A DNA stretch of 64,000 bases from Helicobacter sp. 12S02634-8 (GTDB taxonomy: Bacteria > Campylobacterota > Campylobacteria > Campylobacterales > Helicobacteraceae), in the NCBI RefSeq assembly GCF_002272865.1, contig NZ_MLAP01000004.1:90034-154033 (forward strand), in the 5' to 3' direction. Below are positions 33,596-43,449 of the stretch, in pieces. Position 1 is the first letter of the stretch; each line of letters starts with the position of its first letter. A model generated the notes under the pieces. The model made no database searches and was not told where the DNA came from. It saw nothing but the letters and a program-made list of their open reading frames with translations. A program made the translations under genes and the position numbers.

Positions 33596-34263
33596 CCCAA
33601 CAGCTTTGTCAAGCGCTCCAGAGTGATCCCCTCTGTTTTATGGGCTTCTTTGAATTCTTTGTCTTTGAGGGCAGATCGATCAAGGCTTTCATAGCTTGCA
33701 TTGGTTTTTTTGATACTATCAAGTTGGCCCTCTAGCTTGTCTTTGAGGATTGTGATGGCTTCTTTGGCGTATTTTTTTTGATTTTGGAGATTTTTTAGGA
33801 AATTTTCTGAGCTTTTGGGTGGGTCTATGGTGATTGCAGAGGGCTTGATAGAACGTGCATCAAACTTAATGCGTGTATCCAAGAGAGTATAATTCTTATC
33901 AAAAACACTCTCTCCATCAAAACGCGCCCCCTCAAAAGTCTTTAAAATATCTTTCTTGATACTATCGGCTTTTAAAATATCTTTTTGCTTTTGGGGCTCG
34001 GATTCATCTTGGATTTTTTTGGCAATTTTAAGCAAGGATTTGCCCTCATGAGACATATCATCGATACCTGAAATCGCTTTTTGGAGTGCTCCAATGGCAT
34101 TGTTGATTTCTTTGGTGGATGCTGCGAGCTGACTTTGAGCGATATGGATAGAGTCTTCTTTGCTCTGGGTTTTATCGGGTTTTTTTTCAGAAGCAGACTT
34201 TGGCTGCTGCTTAGAAGTGGCTATATCATTAACATAAGAGGCATTTTGAGGTGTGATTTTCAT
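33592..34263 (-). CDS. Flagellin-like coiled-coil protein coupled to pseC
   Basis: 223 residues. A disordered N-terminus (about 1-40) leads into helices whose pattern resembles flagellin domain D1: INNAIGALQKAISGIDDM, a second helix (LLKIAKKIQDESEPQKQKD), a third, and then FEGARFDGESVFDKNYTLLD, comparable to the NQTQFNG-V-L turn of flagellins. A C-terminal coiled coil (about 145-185) follows. It is far shorter than flagellin and lacks the conserved terminal D0 sequences. AAAGGA precedes the ATG; the stop overlaps the pseC ATG by four bases. A homologue appears to sit next to pseC in H. pylori as a hypothetical gene. Function unknown; flagellin resemblance is my reading. Confidence 0.7.
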   Translation of the reverse strand: MKITPQNASYVNDIATSKQQPKSASEKKPDKTQSKEDSIHIAQSQLAASTKEINNAIGALQKAISGIDDMSHEGKSLLKIAKKIQDESEPQKQKDILKADSIKKDILKTFEGARFDGESVFDKNYTLLDTRIKFDARSIKPSAITIDPPKSSENFLKNLQNQKKYAKEAITILKDKLEGQLDSIKKTNASYESLDRSALKDKEFKEAHKTEGITLERLTKLLG

Positions 34264-34316
34264 CGCTCAATCCTTTAAGCCTGCTTGAGGGCTTATTTAC
34301 CCAAAGTAAGCATTTT

Positions 34317-35675
34317 TTATTCCATATTTTGCTCAAGGTATTTTGTATGGATTCTTGAAGCCTTAAAATCAGCATTATCCATCATCTTCAGATGGAAAGG
34401 TATGGTAGTCTTGATACCTTCAATACAAAATTCTCTCAAAGATCGCCGCATTTTAGCAATAGCCCTAGGTCGATCCTCTCCCCATACAATGAGTTTGCCT
34501 ATCATTGAGTCATAAAACATAGGGACACTATAACCCGAATAAGCGTGTGTATCAAGCCTAACATGCGCACCCCCTGGGGCGATCCATTTAGTAATCTTGC
34601 CTGGGCAAGGGTAGAATTTCTCAGGATCTTCTGCTGTGATACGACATTCAATAGAATGCCCCTTGAAACTGATCTCTTCTTGCTTAGGCAAGACTTCGCC
34701 TTCTGCGATTTTTATCATCCACTCTACCAAATCAAGCCCACTCACCATTTCACTAATCGTGTGTTCGACCTGAAGTCTTGTATTCATCTCCATAAAATAA
34801 AAATCTTTATAATTGGCATCCAAGAGAAATTCAAAAGTCCCCGCACCCACATATCCAATATGTTTAGCGGCTTTGATAGCAGTTTCTAAAAGCGACTTAC
34901 GCACTTCTGGGCTCAAGACTACTGCGGGAGTTTCTTCGATGAGCTTTTGCTGTCTGCGCTGTGCTGAGCAGTCCCTCTCCCCGATATGGATCACATTGCC
35001 GTGCTTGTCTGCTAAAATCTGCACTTCTATGTGCTTGGGGTTTCGGATAAATTTTTCCATATAGATAGTGCCATCTCCAAAGGCACTCAAAGCCTCGCTT
35101 TCAGCGGCCAAATAGAGATTTTTCAAAAGCTTAGGGTCTTCAACAACACGCATTCCGCGCCCTCCCCCGCCTGCAGAGGCCTTGATGATGACAGGATAGC
35201 CGATTTTTTCAGCCACTTCTTGGGCTTCTTTATAGCTCTTCAGCACTCCATCGCTCCCGAGTATAACAGGCACGCCCGCTTCCTTCATCACATCTTTTGC
35301 CTTTGCTTTATCGCTCATCATCACCATCACATCAGCACTCGGCCCTATGAATTCAATCCCGTGGTGGGAGCAGATTTCTACAAAGTTCTGATTCTCACTC
35401 AAAAAGCCATACCCAGGGAATATCGCATCAGCATCAAAGAGCTCTGCAGCGCTCATGATTGCAGGCACATTTAAATAGCTTTCTGATGATTTCGCCCCAC
35501 CGATACAGACTTTTGCATCTGAAATATCCAGATAATGTGCGTCTTTATCGGCAGTAGAATAAATAGCAATGGTTTCTTTGCCCATTTCTTGGATCGTGCG
35601 GATCGCACGCAAAGCAATTTCTCCACGATTGGCAATGAGTATTCTGCGGAGATTTTTTTTGACAACTGCTTTCAT
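34317..35675 (-). CDS. accC: Biotin carboxylase subunit of acetyl-CoA carboxylase
   Basis: Carboxylates biotin on AccB using ATP and bicarbonate. 452 residues: N-terminal LIANRGEIALRAIRT, an ATP-grasp domain with the GGGGRGMRVV loop, KHIEVQILADKHGN, RDCSAQRRQQK, and EMNTRLQVEHTI. The ATG is three bases after the accB stop, giving strict co-translation. A weak hairpin lies in the 53-bp gap before the next gene. Confidence 0.96.
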   Translation of the reverse strand: MKAVVKKNLRRILIANRGEIALRAIRTIQEMGKETIAIYSTADKDAHYLDISDAKVCIGGAKSSESYLNVPAIMSAAELFDADAIFPGYGFLSENQNFVEICSHHGIEFIGPSADVMVMMSDKAKAKDVMKEAGVPVILGSDGVLKSYKEAQEVAEKIGYPVIIKASAGGGGRGMRVVEDPKLLKNLYLAAESEALSAFGDGTIYMEKFIRNPKHIEVQILADKHGNVIHIGERDCSAQRRQQKLIEETPAVVLSPEVRKSLLETAIKAAKHIGYVGAGTFEFLLDANYKDFYFMEMNTRLQVEHTISEMVSGLDLVEWMIKIAEGEVLPKQEEISFKGHSIECRITAEDPEKFYPCPGKITKWIAPGGAHVRLDTHAYSGYSVPMFYDSMIGKLIVWGEDRPRAIAKMRRSLREFCIEGIKTTIPFHLKMMDNADFKASRIHTKYLEQNME

Positions 35676-35678
35676 GGC

Positions 35679-36146
35679 TTATATTTTCTCTACACGGACA
35701 AGTTTTGTGCCATATTCGACAGGTTGGGCATCATTGACCTCTATGGCAACGATTTTGCAATCATATTCTGCTTCAATTTCGTTCATAATCTTCATAGCCT
35801 CGATGATTCCGATCGTCTGGCCTTTTTTCACCGTATCGCCGACATTAGCATAAGGGGCAGCATCCGGAGAAGGACAACGATAAAAAGTCCCCACCATGGG
35901 AGAAGTGATAAAATCTCCACTCTCCACACAAGGAGCCTGCGAGCTTTGCGGGCTTTGAGGGAGCGAGGGGCTTGGGGTTTGAGGATTTGAGGGAGCGAGG
36001 GCTTGAGGGCTTTGAATTTGATGGCTCACTAGAGTTTGTGGGAGCTTATCTAATTTGAGTTCAAAATCGTCTTGTTTCAGACTCAAACGCCCTATTTCTG
36101 AATTGTTGAAGAGTTCAATGAGTTTTTTGATTTCTGCAAGATTCAT
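35679..36146 (-). CDS. accB: Biotin carboxyl carrier protein
   Basis: 155 residues: an N-terminal helical region (IKKLIELFNNSEIGRLSLKQ), an Ala/Pro/Ser/Gln-rich hinge (about 40-80), and the biotinyl domain with the modified Lys in IEAMKIMNEIEAE. It starts the accB-accC run and is divergent from dcd across about 124 bp holding an inverted repeat. Confidence 0.95.
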   Translation of the reverse strand: MNLAEIKKLIELFNNSEIGRLSLKQDDFELKLDKLPQTLVSHQIQSPQALAPSNPQTPSPSLPQSPQSSQAPCVESGDFITSPMVGTFYRCPSPDAAPYANVGDTVKKGQTIGIIEAMKIMNEIEAEYDCKIVAIEVNDAQPVEYGTKLVRVEKI

Positions 36147-36184
36147 AATTTATCTATCCTTATTCACTTAAAGTTTTGAAAATC

Positions 36185-36204
36185 TTAACTCCTAGATGAG
36201 TTAA
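36185..36204. promoter_or_regulatory. Inverted repeat between accB and dcd
   Basis: TTAACTC (36185-36191) and GAGTTAA (36198-36204) with a six-base spacer, just upstream of the dcd -10 and within the accB upstream region. Could be an operator acting on either or both divergent genes. Confidence 0.4.
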
Positions 36205-36219
36205 TGCTTTAGTCTTTGG

Positions 36220-36225
36220 TATAAT
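36220..36225 (+). promoter_or_regulatory. Probable -10 element of dcd
   Basis: A perfect TATAAT 45 bases before the dcd start; no good -35. Confidence 0.45.
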
Positions 36226-36270
36226 AGCATAAGTTTCATAAGTTTAATGAAAAAGGACAAGGCGTCTAAG

Positions 36271-36846
36271 ATGGGATTGAAATCAGATATTTGGATCAAA
36301 GAAATGAGCCTTAAAGAGCGTATGATAGAGCCTTTTTGTGAGAAACAAATCGGAGAAAATATCATCAGCTACGGGATCTCAAGCTATGGCTATGATATTC
36401 GTGTGGGTAGTGAATTCATGATTTTTACCAATGTGGGGGCAACAATGGTAGATCCTAAAGATTTTCATTATAAAAATGTCATAGAAATTGATGCAAGCGA
36501 GCAGGGCTTTTGTGTCGTGCCGCCTAATTCGTTTGCGTTAGCAAGAACTATCGAGTATTTCAGAATGCCCCGAGATACTCTTGCTATCTGCTTGGGGAAA
36601 AGCACTTATGCGCGTTGTGGGATTATTGTCAATGTCACGCCCTTTGAGCCAGAATTTGAAGGGCATATCACCATCGAAATCTCCAACACCACGCCATTGC
36701 CTGCAAAAATCTATGCCAATGAGGGGATCGCGCAAGTTTTATTCTTCCAAGGAGATGAGGTCTGCAAAGTCAGCTATAAAGACAGAAAGGGCAAATATCA
36801 AGGGCAAACAGGTATCACGCTGCCTAAAATACTCAAACGCAACTAA
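36271..36846 (+). CDS. dcd: dCTP deaminase
   Basis: Converts dCTP to dUTP for thymidylate synthesis. 191 residues starting [12 protein letters not shown], with SYGYDIRVG, the [20 protein letters not shown] active-site block and [10 protein letters not shown] at the C-terminus. AAGG lies eight bases before the ATG at 36271; the in-frame ATG at 36247 would add eight residues not typical of the Helicobacter enzyme. Adjacent to accB as in H. pylori. Its stop overlaps the convergent PAP2 gene. Confidence 0.95.
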   Translation: MGLKSDIWIKEMSLKERMIEPFCEKQIGENIISYGISSYGYDIRVGSEFMIFTNVGATMVDPKDFHYKNVIEIDASEQGFCVVPPNSFALARTIEYFRMPRDTLAICLGKSTYARCGIIVNVTPFEPEFEGHITIEISNTTPLPAKIYANEGIAQVLFFQGDEVCKVSYKDRKGKYQGQTGITLPKILKRN

Positions 36847-37445
36847 AATCTATAGCTCAAGCTCACTCCATAGATATTCTGATACACCCCTTGGGATATT
36901 TCATCTTTATCCACATCAACATTGATATTGATATTAGAATCTAGCCTGCTTGTAACCAAATAAGAAAGTCCATAACCCAACATCGCCCCTGCAATGACTT
37001 GCACAACGGTATGCCTTTGGGCGACTACCCTTGAAACTCCCACTAAAGTGGCTAAAATCGTTGTAGGCACACCCCATTTCCACCCATATCTGCGCTGCAT
37101 GAACCCCGCTGCTGAAAATGCTGAAGCTGTATGCCCTGAGGGGAAGCCATCATAACTGCCCTGATTGGGTCTGCGGCTGATCTTTGCCCAATTGGGGTGG
37201 TTTCTGGAAATCCCCACAAAGCTATATTTGACAGCAAAGGTCAAGGCTAATGTGCTGCCTGTGCCGATTGCTAAGTAGCCCAAGCCCTTGTAGTCTTGTG
37301 AGGCGAGCGAATACACAGCTGCCATTGCGGGCAAAAACTGGAAAATATCTCCATAGATTTCAAACGCATCTTTTTTTTGTGCGTGGGCGTAGTTGAGTGA
37401 AAGCCCTAAGATACAAGCCATCAAAAATATTTTACAAGTTCTCAT
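36843..37445 (-). CDS. PAP2-family phosphatase with beta-barrel-like C-terminus
   Basis: 200 residues with a signal peptide (about 1-22, SLNYAHA). Acid-phosphatase motifs: [19 protein letters not shown], and [17 protein letters not shown]; the last has Gln where the family usually has Asp. Such enzymes remove phosphate from lipid A, undecaprenyl pyrophosphate or phospholipids. The C-terminus ([23 protein letters not shown]) ends in an alternating strand with terminal Phe, like an outer-membrane protein. Substrate and location remain open. Confidence 0.75.
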   Translation of the reverse strand: MRTCKIFLMACILGLSLNYAHAQKKDAFEIYGDIFQFLPAMAAVYSLASQDYKGLGYLAIGTGSTLALTFAVKYSFVGISRNHPNWAKISRRPNQGSYDGFPSGHTASAFSAAGFMQRRYGWKWGVPTTILATLVGVSRVVAQRHTVVQVIAGAMLGYGLSYLVTSRLDSNININVDVDKDEISQGVYQNIYGVSLSYRF

Positions 37446-37507
37446 AAAACCCCTCTTTTTTGTGCCATTATACTGATTTCTCCTTGAATTTTCACAACCC
37501 CCATCTC

Positions 37508-37819
37508 TTAAACTTTAATATCAAGCAAATGTTGGCTCTGTGCTGGGTGTGATTGTGATGATTCTTCCTTGGGGTCTTGTGCGCTTGAGTTGGGATTTTG
37601 ATGGTGTTGGGGGGATTTTTCCTTGTCTTTAGCGTCTGCGTCAATGGCGTGTGCATTGGGTGTGGGGCGCACTTCTTGAATATCTTTGAGCTTGTCTTGG
37701 AATTCTTGATTGATGATATGGGTCATATCGCTTCTAGTGATGGCATTGGCTTGTTGGATAGAGCTTGCTTGAGCGTTTTGGTTGATATAGGTAACATTAC
37801 CCACAGGAGAGATTGCCAT
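37508..37819 (-). CDS. Uncharacterised small protein after the NFACT gene
   Basis: 103 residues. The N-terminal half is ordered (MAISPVGNVTYINQN, DMTHIINQEFQDKLKDIQEV); the C-terminal half is a His/Ser/Gln/Pro-rich disordered tail. No signal peptide. AAGGA six bases before the ATG and only three bases between the preceding stop and this ATG make translation likely. Last gene of the nadK-recN-NFACT run. I do not recognise a family with known function. Confidence 0.7.
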   Translation of the reverse strand: MAISPVGNVTYINQNAQASSIQQANAITRSDMTHIINQEFQDKLKDIQEVRPTPNAHAIDADAKDKEKSPQHHQNPNSSAQDPKEESSQSHPAQSQHLLDIKV

Positions 37820-37822
37820 TTT

Positions 37823-39160
37823 TCATCCTTGAAATGGTTTTTTGTAGTGGAAAGTCTGATGTTTTGCATAGATGACACGAGCACCCTCAATGATTTTGAC
37901 AAACTTTCTTTGTGTATAATCGACCATAAAATCCCCCGCTTGAACACAACCCAACCCGACTAAAATCTCTCCAGCCTTATAAATCACTTCGCTAAAAACT
38001 TTATTTTTACCACAATGGATAATCATATGCGAAGAGGGCACATCACGGATATGCAACCAAATATCATCAGCCCTAGCCTCTTTGAGGAGGTCTTGATTTT
38101 CAAATCGATTGCGCCCCATTGATATTTTTACCCCCTCGATAAAAAACACTTCATATTTAGGGGGTGTTTTTTTATGGGATTTTTTGGGCTCAAGGATAGT
38201 GAGGTCTTCAAGAGTGCTGATGTTGGTGATATAGGCAATTTCTTGGTGCAAAAAGTCAATTTTGCTTGTGAGATTTTGGACTTGTAAATGGGTATTTTTA
38301 GCCTTTTTGGTGAGCTTTTTGGCTTGAGTAAACATCACATTAGCAGCTTCTTGAGGGGTCTTGATCCCTTGGGGCAAATTAATTTTCACATCAAGGCCTG
38401 AAAAATCCTTGAGCGCAATCGTTTGAGAAAAGTTCGGTATGCTATCGAGATTGGCTAAGACAATATTGGCTTCTTGGGCGAGCTTGCTTGCTTGTGTGGC
38501 GAGCTCTTCTTCTTGAGGCAGGGCTTGGAGGGCTTCTTTTAGTTTTTGGATTTTTTTGGTGATTTTAGAAATAGCAATGTGCTTTTTAGCTTCAAGGTGC
38601 TTTTGCACACGATGTGTATAGATCGTATTCAATTCCACAAACAACGCACGCTCACACAATACCTCCCCTGCTTGGTCTTTAGGAAAAGGTGGCTGTGGGA
38701 GCGGCTCTAGGGGCTTATTGACCCGCACTTCTCTGGAGCTTTTATCACCATTGATATGGCGCAAAGCCTCAAGCACCACCCCACCACCATCAAGCAAAAT
38801 CACATTGGTATGCCGCCCTGTAAATTCAAACTGGACACTAAAGGCAGTGTGTTTATAAGCCCCATTTTGCAAACAAGAGAGCTTGAGTATCCGATTACCC
38901 CCATCGATACAAGCCCCCGTAATCTTTGCACGCGTGGTGAGCTTAGTGAGCATCACATCAAAAGGGGCGTTATATTTTTTAGCCCCCATCAACGCATAAG
39001 GCGTGAGAAACACTCCACTATCCCCTTTGGTCATATCCATATAGAGTGTTTGGTCTTTGAGTGTGAGCTTGAAAAGATTGTCATCAATGCGTTTGAGATG
39101 GCAAATGCTCTCTTGGCTGCTTAAAAACCTTGCGATATTTTGCAGCAGCCATAATTTCAT
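37823..39160 (-). CDS. NFACT-family protein (RqcH-like, 'fibronectin-binding')
   Basis: 445 residues. An N-terminal NFACT-N domain, a central coiled coil (about 185-310) and the C-terminal NFACT-R domain with DDIWLHIRDVPSSHMIIHC and GARVIYAKHQT. Full NFACT proteins such as RqcH bind stalled 50S subunits and tag nascent chains with alanine; this one is shorter than the ~570 residues of RqcH. The older 'fibronectin-binding' label has weak support. Both ends overlap or abut neighbours (4 bp with recN). Confidence 0.85.
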   Translation of the reverse strand: MKLWLLQNIARFLSSQESICHLKRIDDNLFKLTLKDQTLYMDMTKGDSGVFLTPYALMGAKKYNAPFDVMLTKLTTRAKITGACIDGGNRILKLSCLQNGAYKHTAFSVQFEFTGRHTNVILLDGGGVVLEALRHINGDKSSREVRVNKPLEPLPQPPFPKDQAGEVLCERALFVELNTIYTHRVQKHLEAKKHIAISKITKKIQKLKEALQALPQEEELATQASKLAQEANIVLANLDSIPNFSQTIALKDFSGLDVKINLPQGIKTPQEAANVMFTQAKKLTKKAKNTHLQVQNLTSKIDFLHQEIAYITNISTLEDLTILEPKKSHKKTPPKYEVFFIEGVKISMGRNRFENQDLLKEARADDIWLHIRDVPSSHMIIHCGKNKVFSEVIYKAGEILVGLGCVQAGDFMVDYTQRKFVKIIEGARVIYAKHQTFHYKKPFQG

Positions 39161-40722
39161 CTTGAGTCTTTCAAGCCATTTTGCTCAAGTTTCTTTTTAG
39201 CAAAATCAAGCGCTTCTTGTGTGATACTCGCTCCACTAATCATTCTTGCCATTTCAAGGATTCTGCCCTCTTTGTCTAAGAGCTTGACTTGGCTTTTGCC
39301 CTCTTGTTTGAATACCAGATAATGCCTATCTGCAAGTGCGGGCATGTGTGGTTGGTGTGAGATAGCAAAGATCTGATAGGTTTTTGAGAGCATTTGCAAG
39401 ACCTTAGCCACGCCCTCGCTCTCCTCCCCGCTCAAATTCGCATCGATTTCATCAAGCACCAAAATCCCACTAGAAGCATTGATTTGAGCATCCAAACACA
39501 TCATTGCAAGCCTTAGGCGATTGTATTCCCCTGAGCTGAGCGATTCGATTGCAGTATTTTCCAGCTTGATTGCAATCATTTCAGTGCCATTTTTACCCAT
39601 TGGGGAGTCTTTGAGCCCGATATGGGGGGCTTTGAGTAAAAGCTGCGCACAAAGTGCGGCAATCTCTTTTTGAAACACTCCAACATATTGGCTGCGATGG
39701 GCTTTGATTTGAGTGCATAATTCTGCACAGATTTGCTGGGATTGCTGGATTTGTGCTTGCAATCTGTCTTTGTTGAAACTCAATTCTTCATAGTCTTTGA
39801 GCTTTTGTTTTTGGTCTTGGAGGTGTGATAGAGCTTGGGCGATACTCCCATATCTGCGATTGAGATCTGAAAGCACGCTGATACGATCAAGTATTGCACC
39901 TGCATCTAGCTCACTGAGCTCTAAGAGTCGGGTATTTTCATCTTCTAAAATCCCTTGGACTTCCATCACACTCTCTTCAAACGCACTATATTCCTTGTCT
40001 ATGCTATTGAGTGCTTCATAGATTTTAGGGATTCTATCGAGCACTTCCATAGCTTCTTGGATACTTTGATGGATTTTTTCTTTTTTAGAAAGGGTTTTTT
40101 TGAGTTCGAGCAAATGTTCATATTCGCCCTCTGAGGGCTGGATACTTGCGATTTTTTGTATTTCAAATGCAGCAAATTCTTTGAGATTTTGGATATTTTT
40201 TTCTTGCTCTTCGAGCTCGCTTTGCTCTGCTTGCAAGGCTAAAAGCTGATGGTATTGCATTTTAAAGCTTTCTAAAAGCTCCTGATGGGAGGGGATTTTA
40301 CTACTCACAAGGCTATCAAGTATCCTGAGGACATTTTTGCCCTCTAGCTCATGTGCCCCCTTTGAAGCGATATGTTTTCCAAAGGGAGAAACTAGGTCAA
40401 TCAGCCGTTTTTTAGGGCTTGCAGAGCGATTGATAAAATATCGGGTTTTGTCCTTTTTGATGATACTCAATACCAAATCTTCGCCCTCACTCTGCAATCC
40501 AAACGCCTCCAAATCAATACCAAACTTTTGCAATGCAATCTCTAAATCTGCCTCAATGAGTGCTGCATTGCTTTCTTTGAGCCCAAAAAGAGCGAGCAAA
40601 GACTCCATCAATACTGATTTACCACTCCCACTTGCCCCACTGAATACATTAAAACCATTTTGAAACTCCAAATCAACATCAGAAAAAGCGACAGAATCCT
40701 TTATCAGTAATCGCAAAATCAT
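39157..40722 (-). CDS. recN: DNA repair protein RecN
   Basis: SMC-like ATPase for double-strand break repair, 521 residues. Walker [13 protein letters not shown], long central coiled coils, ABC signature [14 protein letters not shown], and Walker [16 protein letters not shown]. In H. pylori the same nadK-recN-NFACT order occurs. It overlaps nadK by four bases (ATGA) and the NFACT gene by four. Confidence 0.94.
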   Translation of the reverse strand: MILRLLIKDSVAFSDVDLEFQNGFNVFSGASGSGKSVLMESLLALFGLKESNAALIEADLEIALQKFGIDLEAFGLQSEGEDLVLSIIKKDKTRYFINRSASPKKRLIDLVSPFGKHIASKGAHELEGKNVLRILDSLVSSKIPSHQELLESFKMQYHQLLALQAEQSELEEQEKNIQNLKEFAAFEIQKIASIQPSEGEYEHLLELKKTLSKKEKIHQSIQEAMEVLDRIPKIYEALNSIDKEYSAFEESVMEVQGILEDENTRLLELSELDAGAILDRISVLSDLNRRYGSIAQALSHLQDQKQKLKDYEELSFNKDRLQAQIQQSQQICAELCTQIKAHRSQYVGVFQKEIAALCAQLLLKAPHIGLKDSPMGKNGTEMIAIKLENTAIESLSSGEYNRLRLAMMCLDAQINASSGILVLDEIDANLSGEESEGVAKVLQMLSKTYQIFAISHQPHMPALADRHYLVFKQEGKSQVKLLDKEGRILEMARMISGASITQEALDFAKKKLEQNGLKDSR

Positions 40723-41570
40723 TCTTCACCCCACTTAAACTTTGCCTTTAAAACACCAAAATAGCTTCGAGATGGCTTTTGAATCAACCTCGCGTCCAAA
40801 GGAGCAGGCTTGACAATCAAAGTATCTTGCTTGCATAACTCGATAATTTCTTGCCCATCAATCACGAGCTTGCAGTCATCTTGTGTGCGGAATTCTAAGG
40901 CAAATTCATCGCTCAAAACCATCGGACGTTGCGTGAGGGAATGCGGAGAGATGGGAGTGAGGAGAATATTTCTGCAAAAAGGATAGACCACCGACCCCCC
41001 TGCGCTGATATTATAAGCTGTCGAACCAGTTGGTGTGCCAATAATCAGTGCATCAGCATAATACACATTGAAGGGCTCACCTTGTATTTTGGCATAGATT
41101 TTAAGCATACCTGAGATGTTTGTTTTTGAAATTAGCACTTCATTGAGTGCATAAAAAGACTTACTGCCCTCATGTGTCTGGATACAAGCCTCTAACATCA
41201 TGTGCTTATCAATAGTGTATTTGCCATCAATCAAAGCCTTAGCAAATTCTGAAACTTCTTGAGGGCTAATCGCTGTCAAAAACCCCAAATGCCCTGTGTT
41301 GATCCCAAAAGCTGGGATTTTATAGCCGTAACTGCGTCTGAGTGCTGCAATCAAAGTCCCATCTCCACCCAAAGACACTAAAGCATCAACCTCTTGGCAT
41401 ATTTTCTCAAAGCCCACCCCGCTATCTTGGATCATCACGCCACTTGCTTCTTCTAAAACAACTGCAATGCCTTGCCTTTCAAACGCCCTTTTGACTTGTA
41501 AAAAAGGCTCTTTGAGCGTGGGAGTAGAAGGTCTTAAAAGAGCACCGACCTTTGATATCGATGGATTCAT
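40719..41570 (-). CDS. nadK: NAD kinase
   Basis: Phosphorylates NAD to NADP. 283 residues with [12 protein letters not shown], the [11 protein letters not shown] motif and [21 protein letters not shown]. First gene of the operon with recN and the NFACT gene. A 164-bp gap separates it from the dnaJ-domain gene upstream. Confidence 0.96.
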   Translation of the reverse strand: MNPSISKVGALLRPSTPTLKEPFLQVKRAFERQGIAVVLEEASGVMIQDSGVGFEKICQEVDALVSLGGDGTLIAALRRSYGYKIPAFGINTGHLGFLTAISPQEVSEFAKALIDGKYTIDKHMMLEACIQTHEGSKSFYALNEVLISKTNISGMLKIYAKIQGEPFNVYYADALIIGTPTGSTAYNISAGGSVVYPFCRNILLTPISPHSLTQRPMVLSDEFALEFRTQDDCKLVIDGQEIIELCKQDTLIVKPAPLDARLIQKPSRSYFGVLKAKFKWGEE

Positions 41571-41734
41571 AAATGCTTCTTTGAATTGGTTTTTCTAACC
41601 AAACCATTGTATCCAACTACAGATAAAAATAAAATTTCATATATCCATACACAGCTATAAACCCAACCAAATAAACCACCAAACACCCTAAGCACAGCCC
41701 AACTACCCTAAAGACTCTATAGGTCTTTTGGTGA

Positions 41735-42514
41735 TTACAAAATGCTTGTATGCACTTTTTTAATCGCTTGATAAGCTTCATTGATTTTCTTAAAATATTC
41801 AGCATAAACAGCAATCACTGCCCCATCTTTTCCATAGACATTATCAGGGTGATAGGCTTTTGCTAGCTTCAAATAACGTTTTTTGATACTCCTAAAATCA
41901 TCATCAAACCTCGAGTGGAGTGCTAAATAATGCTGTCTTAGAGTCTGTTCTTTTTGTGTCAAAAAGGACATAGGGGGCGATTTTTGCCCTTTGAGCCCAT
42001 CGCAATCAAATTCAATCGCGACATTATGGATCACTTTAGTGCTAATAAGGTCTAAAACATTTGCCCAAAAATCACTCTGCGTGCTGCACAAATAGACTGC
42101 TGTATGCGTTTCTGCAATCAAATAAGGGGCAAAAAGGCTTTTGAGGTATCTTTTAGCGACACGATTTTCTTGATCTAGGCTCAAAAGAATCTTATGGGGA
42201 CTGATGAGGGAGAGAGAAACCTTGACCTTATGGAGGATATGGTTTGTCTGCAGTATTTTAATGCGAATTGGCAAGGCACTATGGAGCAAAAGCACCTCCA
42301 AGGCCGCCTTCTCTTCTTGCAGCCCTGCGTGATAGATCCAATTGATGAGATAGTCTTTTTTAAAAGAACTATTATCATCAAGAATCAATAATGAAGATGA
42401 GAGGGTCAAGATTTGAGAAAAGTGCTTTTGGGCATATTCAAGCACCTTTTTAAGTAGCAAACTCCCTTGTAAAAGTTCGATTTGGACATATCGATTGCAA
42501 TAATTTATACACAT
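41735..42514 (-). CDS. J-domain protein with C-terminal J domain
   Basis: 259 residues. The last ~65 residues form a J domain with DFRSIKKRYLKLAKAYHPDN (HPD loop) and KKINEAYQAIKK, able to stimulate an Hsp70 ATPase. The first ~190 residues are of unrecognised fold and hold no zinc finger or G/F linker, so this is a type III J protein. GAGGG precedes the ATG. Client or site of action unknown. Confidence 0.8.
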   Translation of the reverse strand: MCINYCNRYVQIELLQGSLLLKKVLEYAQKHFSQILTLSSSLLILDDNSSFKKDYLINWIYHAGLQEEKAALEVLLLHSALPIRIKILQTNHILHKVKVSLSLISPHKILLSLDQENRVAKRYLKSLFAPYLIAETHTAVYLCSTQSDFWANVLDLISTKVIHNVAIEFDCDGLKGQKSPPMSFLTQKEQTLRQHYLALHSRFDDDFRSIKKRYLKLAKAYHPDNVYGKDGAVIAVYAEYFKKINEAYQAIKKVHTSIL

Positions 42515-42647
42515 CAGATTCCCTCAAACTTCGCAGTATCAATGCTTTTGAAGCAAATTCAATTCCAAATCCCATAAAAATCAAAAAATTAAATAACTTT
42601 TTACTCATAAAATCGCATAATAATAGCAAAAATTTTTAGGAGATTTT

Positions 42648-43421
42648 ATGGGCTTGGATATTTTGGCTTATGCAGGCATTGGCGTTTTATCTGGGATTGC
42701 TGCGGGGTTCTTTGGTATGGGAGGTGGGACGATCATTGTCCCAATTATGTTGGTCTTAGGGCATAGTATCCACCACGCCATCGGTATTTCTGTAATGCAG
42801 ATGATATTTTCCTCGACCTTTGGTTCTATCATCAACTACAAAAAAGGGCTTTTGAATATCCAAGATGGTATCTATGCGGGCATTGGAGGGCTCATCGGGG
42901 CTAGCTTTAGTGGTATGATCTTAGGGAGTATCACGCCAAAAGTCCTAACAAGCTTATTTTTAATCATCACAATTTATTCGTTCATCAAATATGCCTTCAA
43001 AATCAAAGCCACCACAAACCTCACCCCGCCCATACGCTCCAAACTCTCTGAACGCCTAATTCTCATTGTCACAGGGATCATCACAGGGATTTTTGCGATC
43101 TCTTTGGGGATTGGTGGGGGCTTATTGATGGTGCCTATTTTGGGCTATTATCTGGGCTATGAATCCAAAAAGGTTGTCCCCTTGGGGCTATTTTTTGTGA
43201 TATTTTCCTCGATTTCAGGTACTATATCTTTTCATGATTCTGATGTCATCAACACTCAAGTGCTTCATACTGGGCTTTGCATTGGCATCGCTTCGATGGT
43301 AGGGGTCTGGATTGGTATCAGATTGATCCAGATTGCAAGTGCTAAAATCCATCGCAACGCCTTGCTGATTGTTTATATGCTCTCTATCCTCGCAACAGCC
43401 TATAAGCTGGTCGTGGGGTAA
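42648..43421 (+). CDS. TauE/SafE-family sulfite/anion exporter
   Basis: 257-residue inner-membrane protein, about eight membrane segments in two repeats, each opening with the family motif: GFFGMGGGTIIVPIML and SLGIGGGLLMVPILG. Members export sulfite, sulfoacetate or other small anions; the substrate is unknown. AGGAG before the ATG. It is followed after 28 bp by a small FAD protein, likely in one transcript. Confidence 0.85.
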   Translation: MGLDILAYAGIGVLSGIAAGFFGMGGGTIIVPIMLVLGHSIHHAIGISVMQMIFSSTFGSIINYKKGLLNIQDGIYAGIGGLIGASFSGMILGSITPKVLTSLFLIITIYSFIKYAFKIKATTNLTPPIRSKLSERLILIVTGIITGIFAISLGIGGGLLMVPILGYYLGYESKKVVPLGLFFVIFSSISGTISFHDSDVINTQVLHTGLCIGIASMVGVWIGIRLIQIASAKIHRNALLIVYMLSILATAYKLVVG

Positions 43422-43449
43422 CCAAAATTTATCTACCAAAGGATTTTAA

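Noticed and set aside
41617..41814. 65-codon frame with a hydrophobic C-terminus, downstream of and overlapping the J-domain gene
   Set aside because: Its basic-hydrophobic look (RVVGLCLGCLVVYLVGF) is attractive, but it overlaps 80 bp of the J domain, has no Shine-Dalgarno site at any of its ATGs, and the rest is AT-rich spacer.
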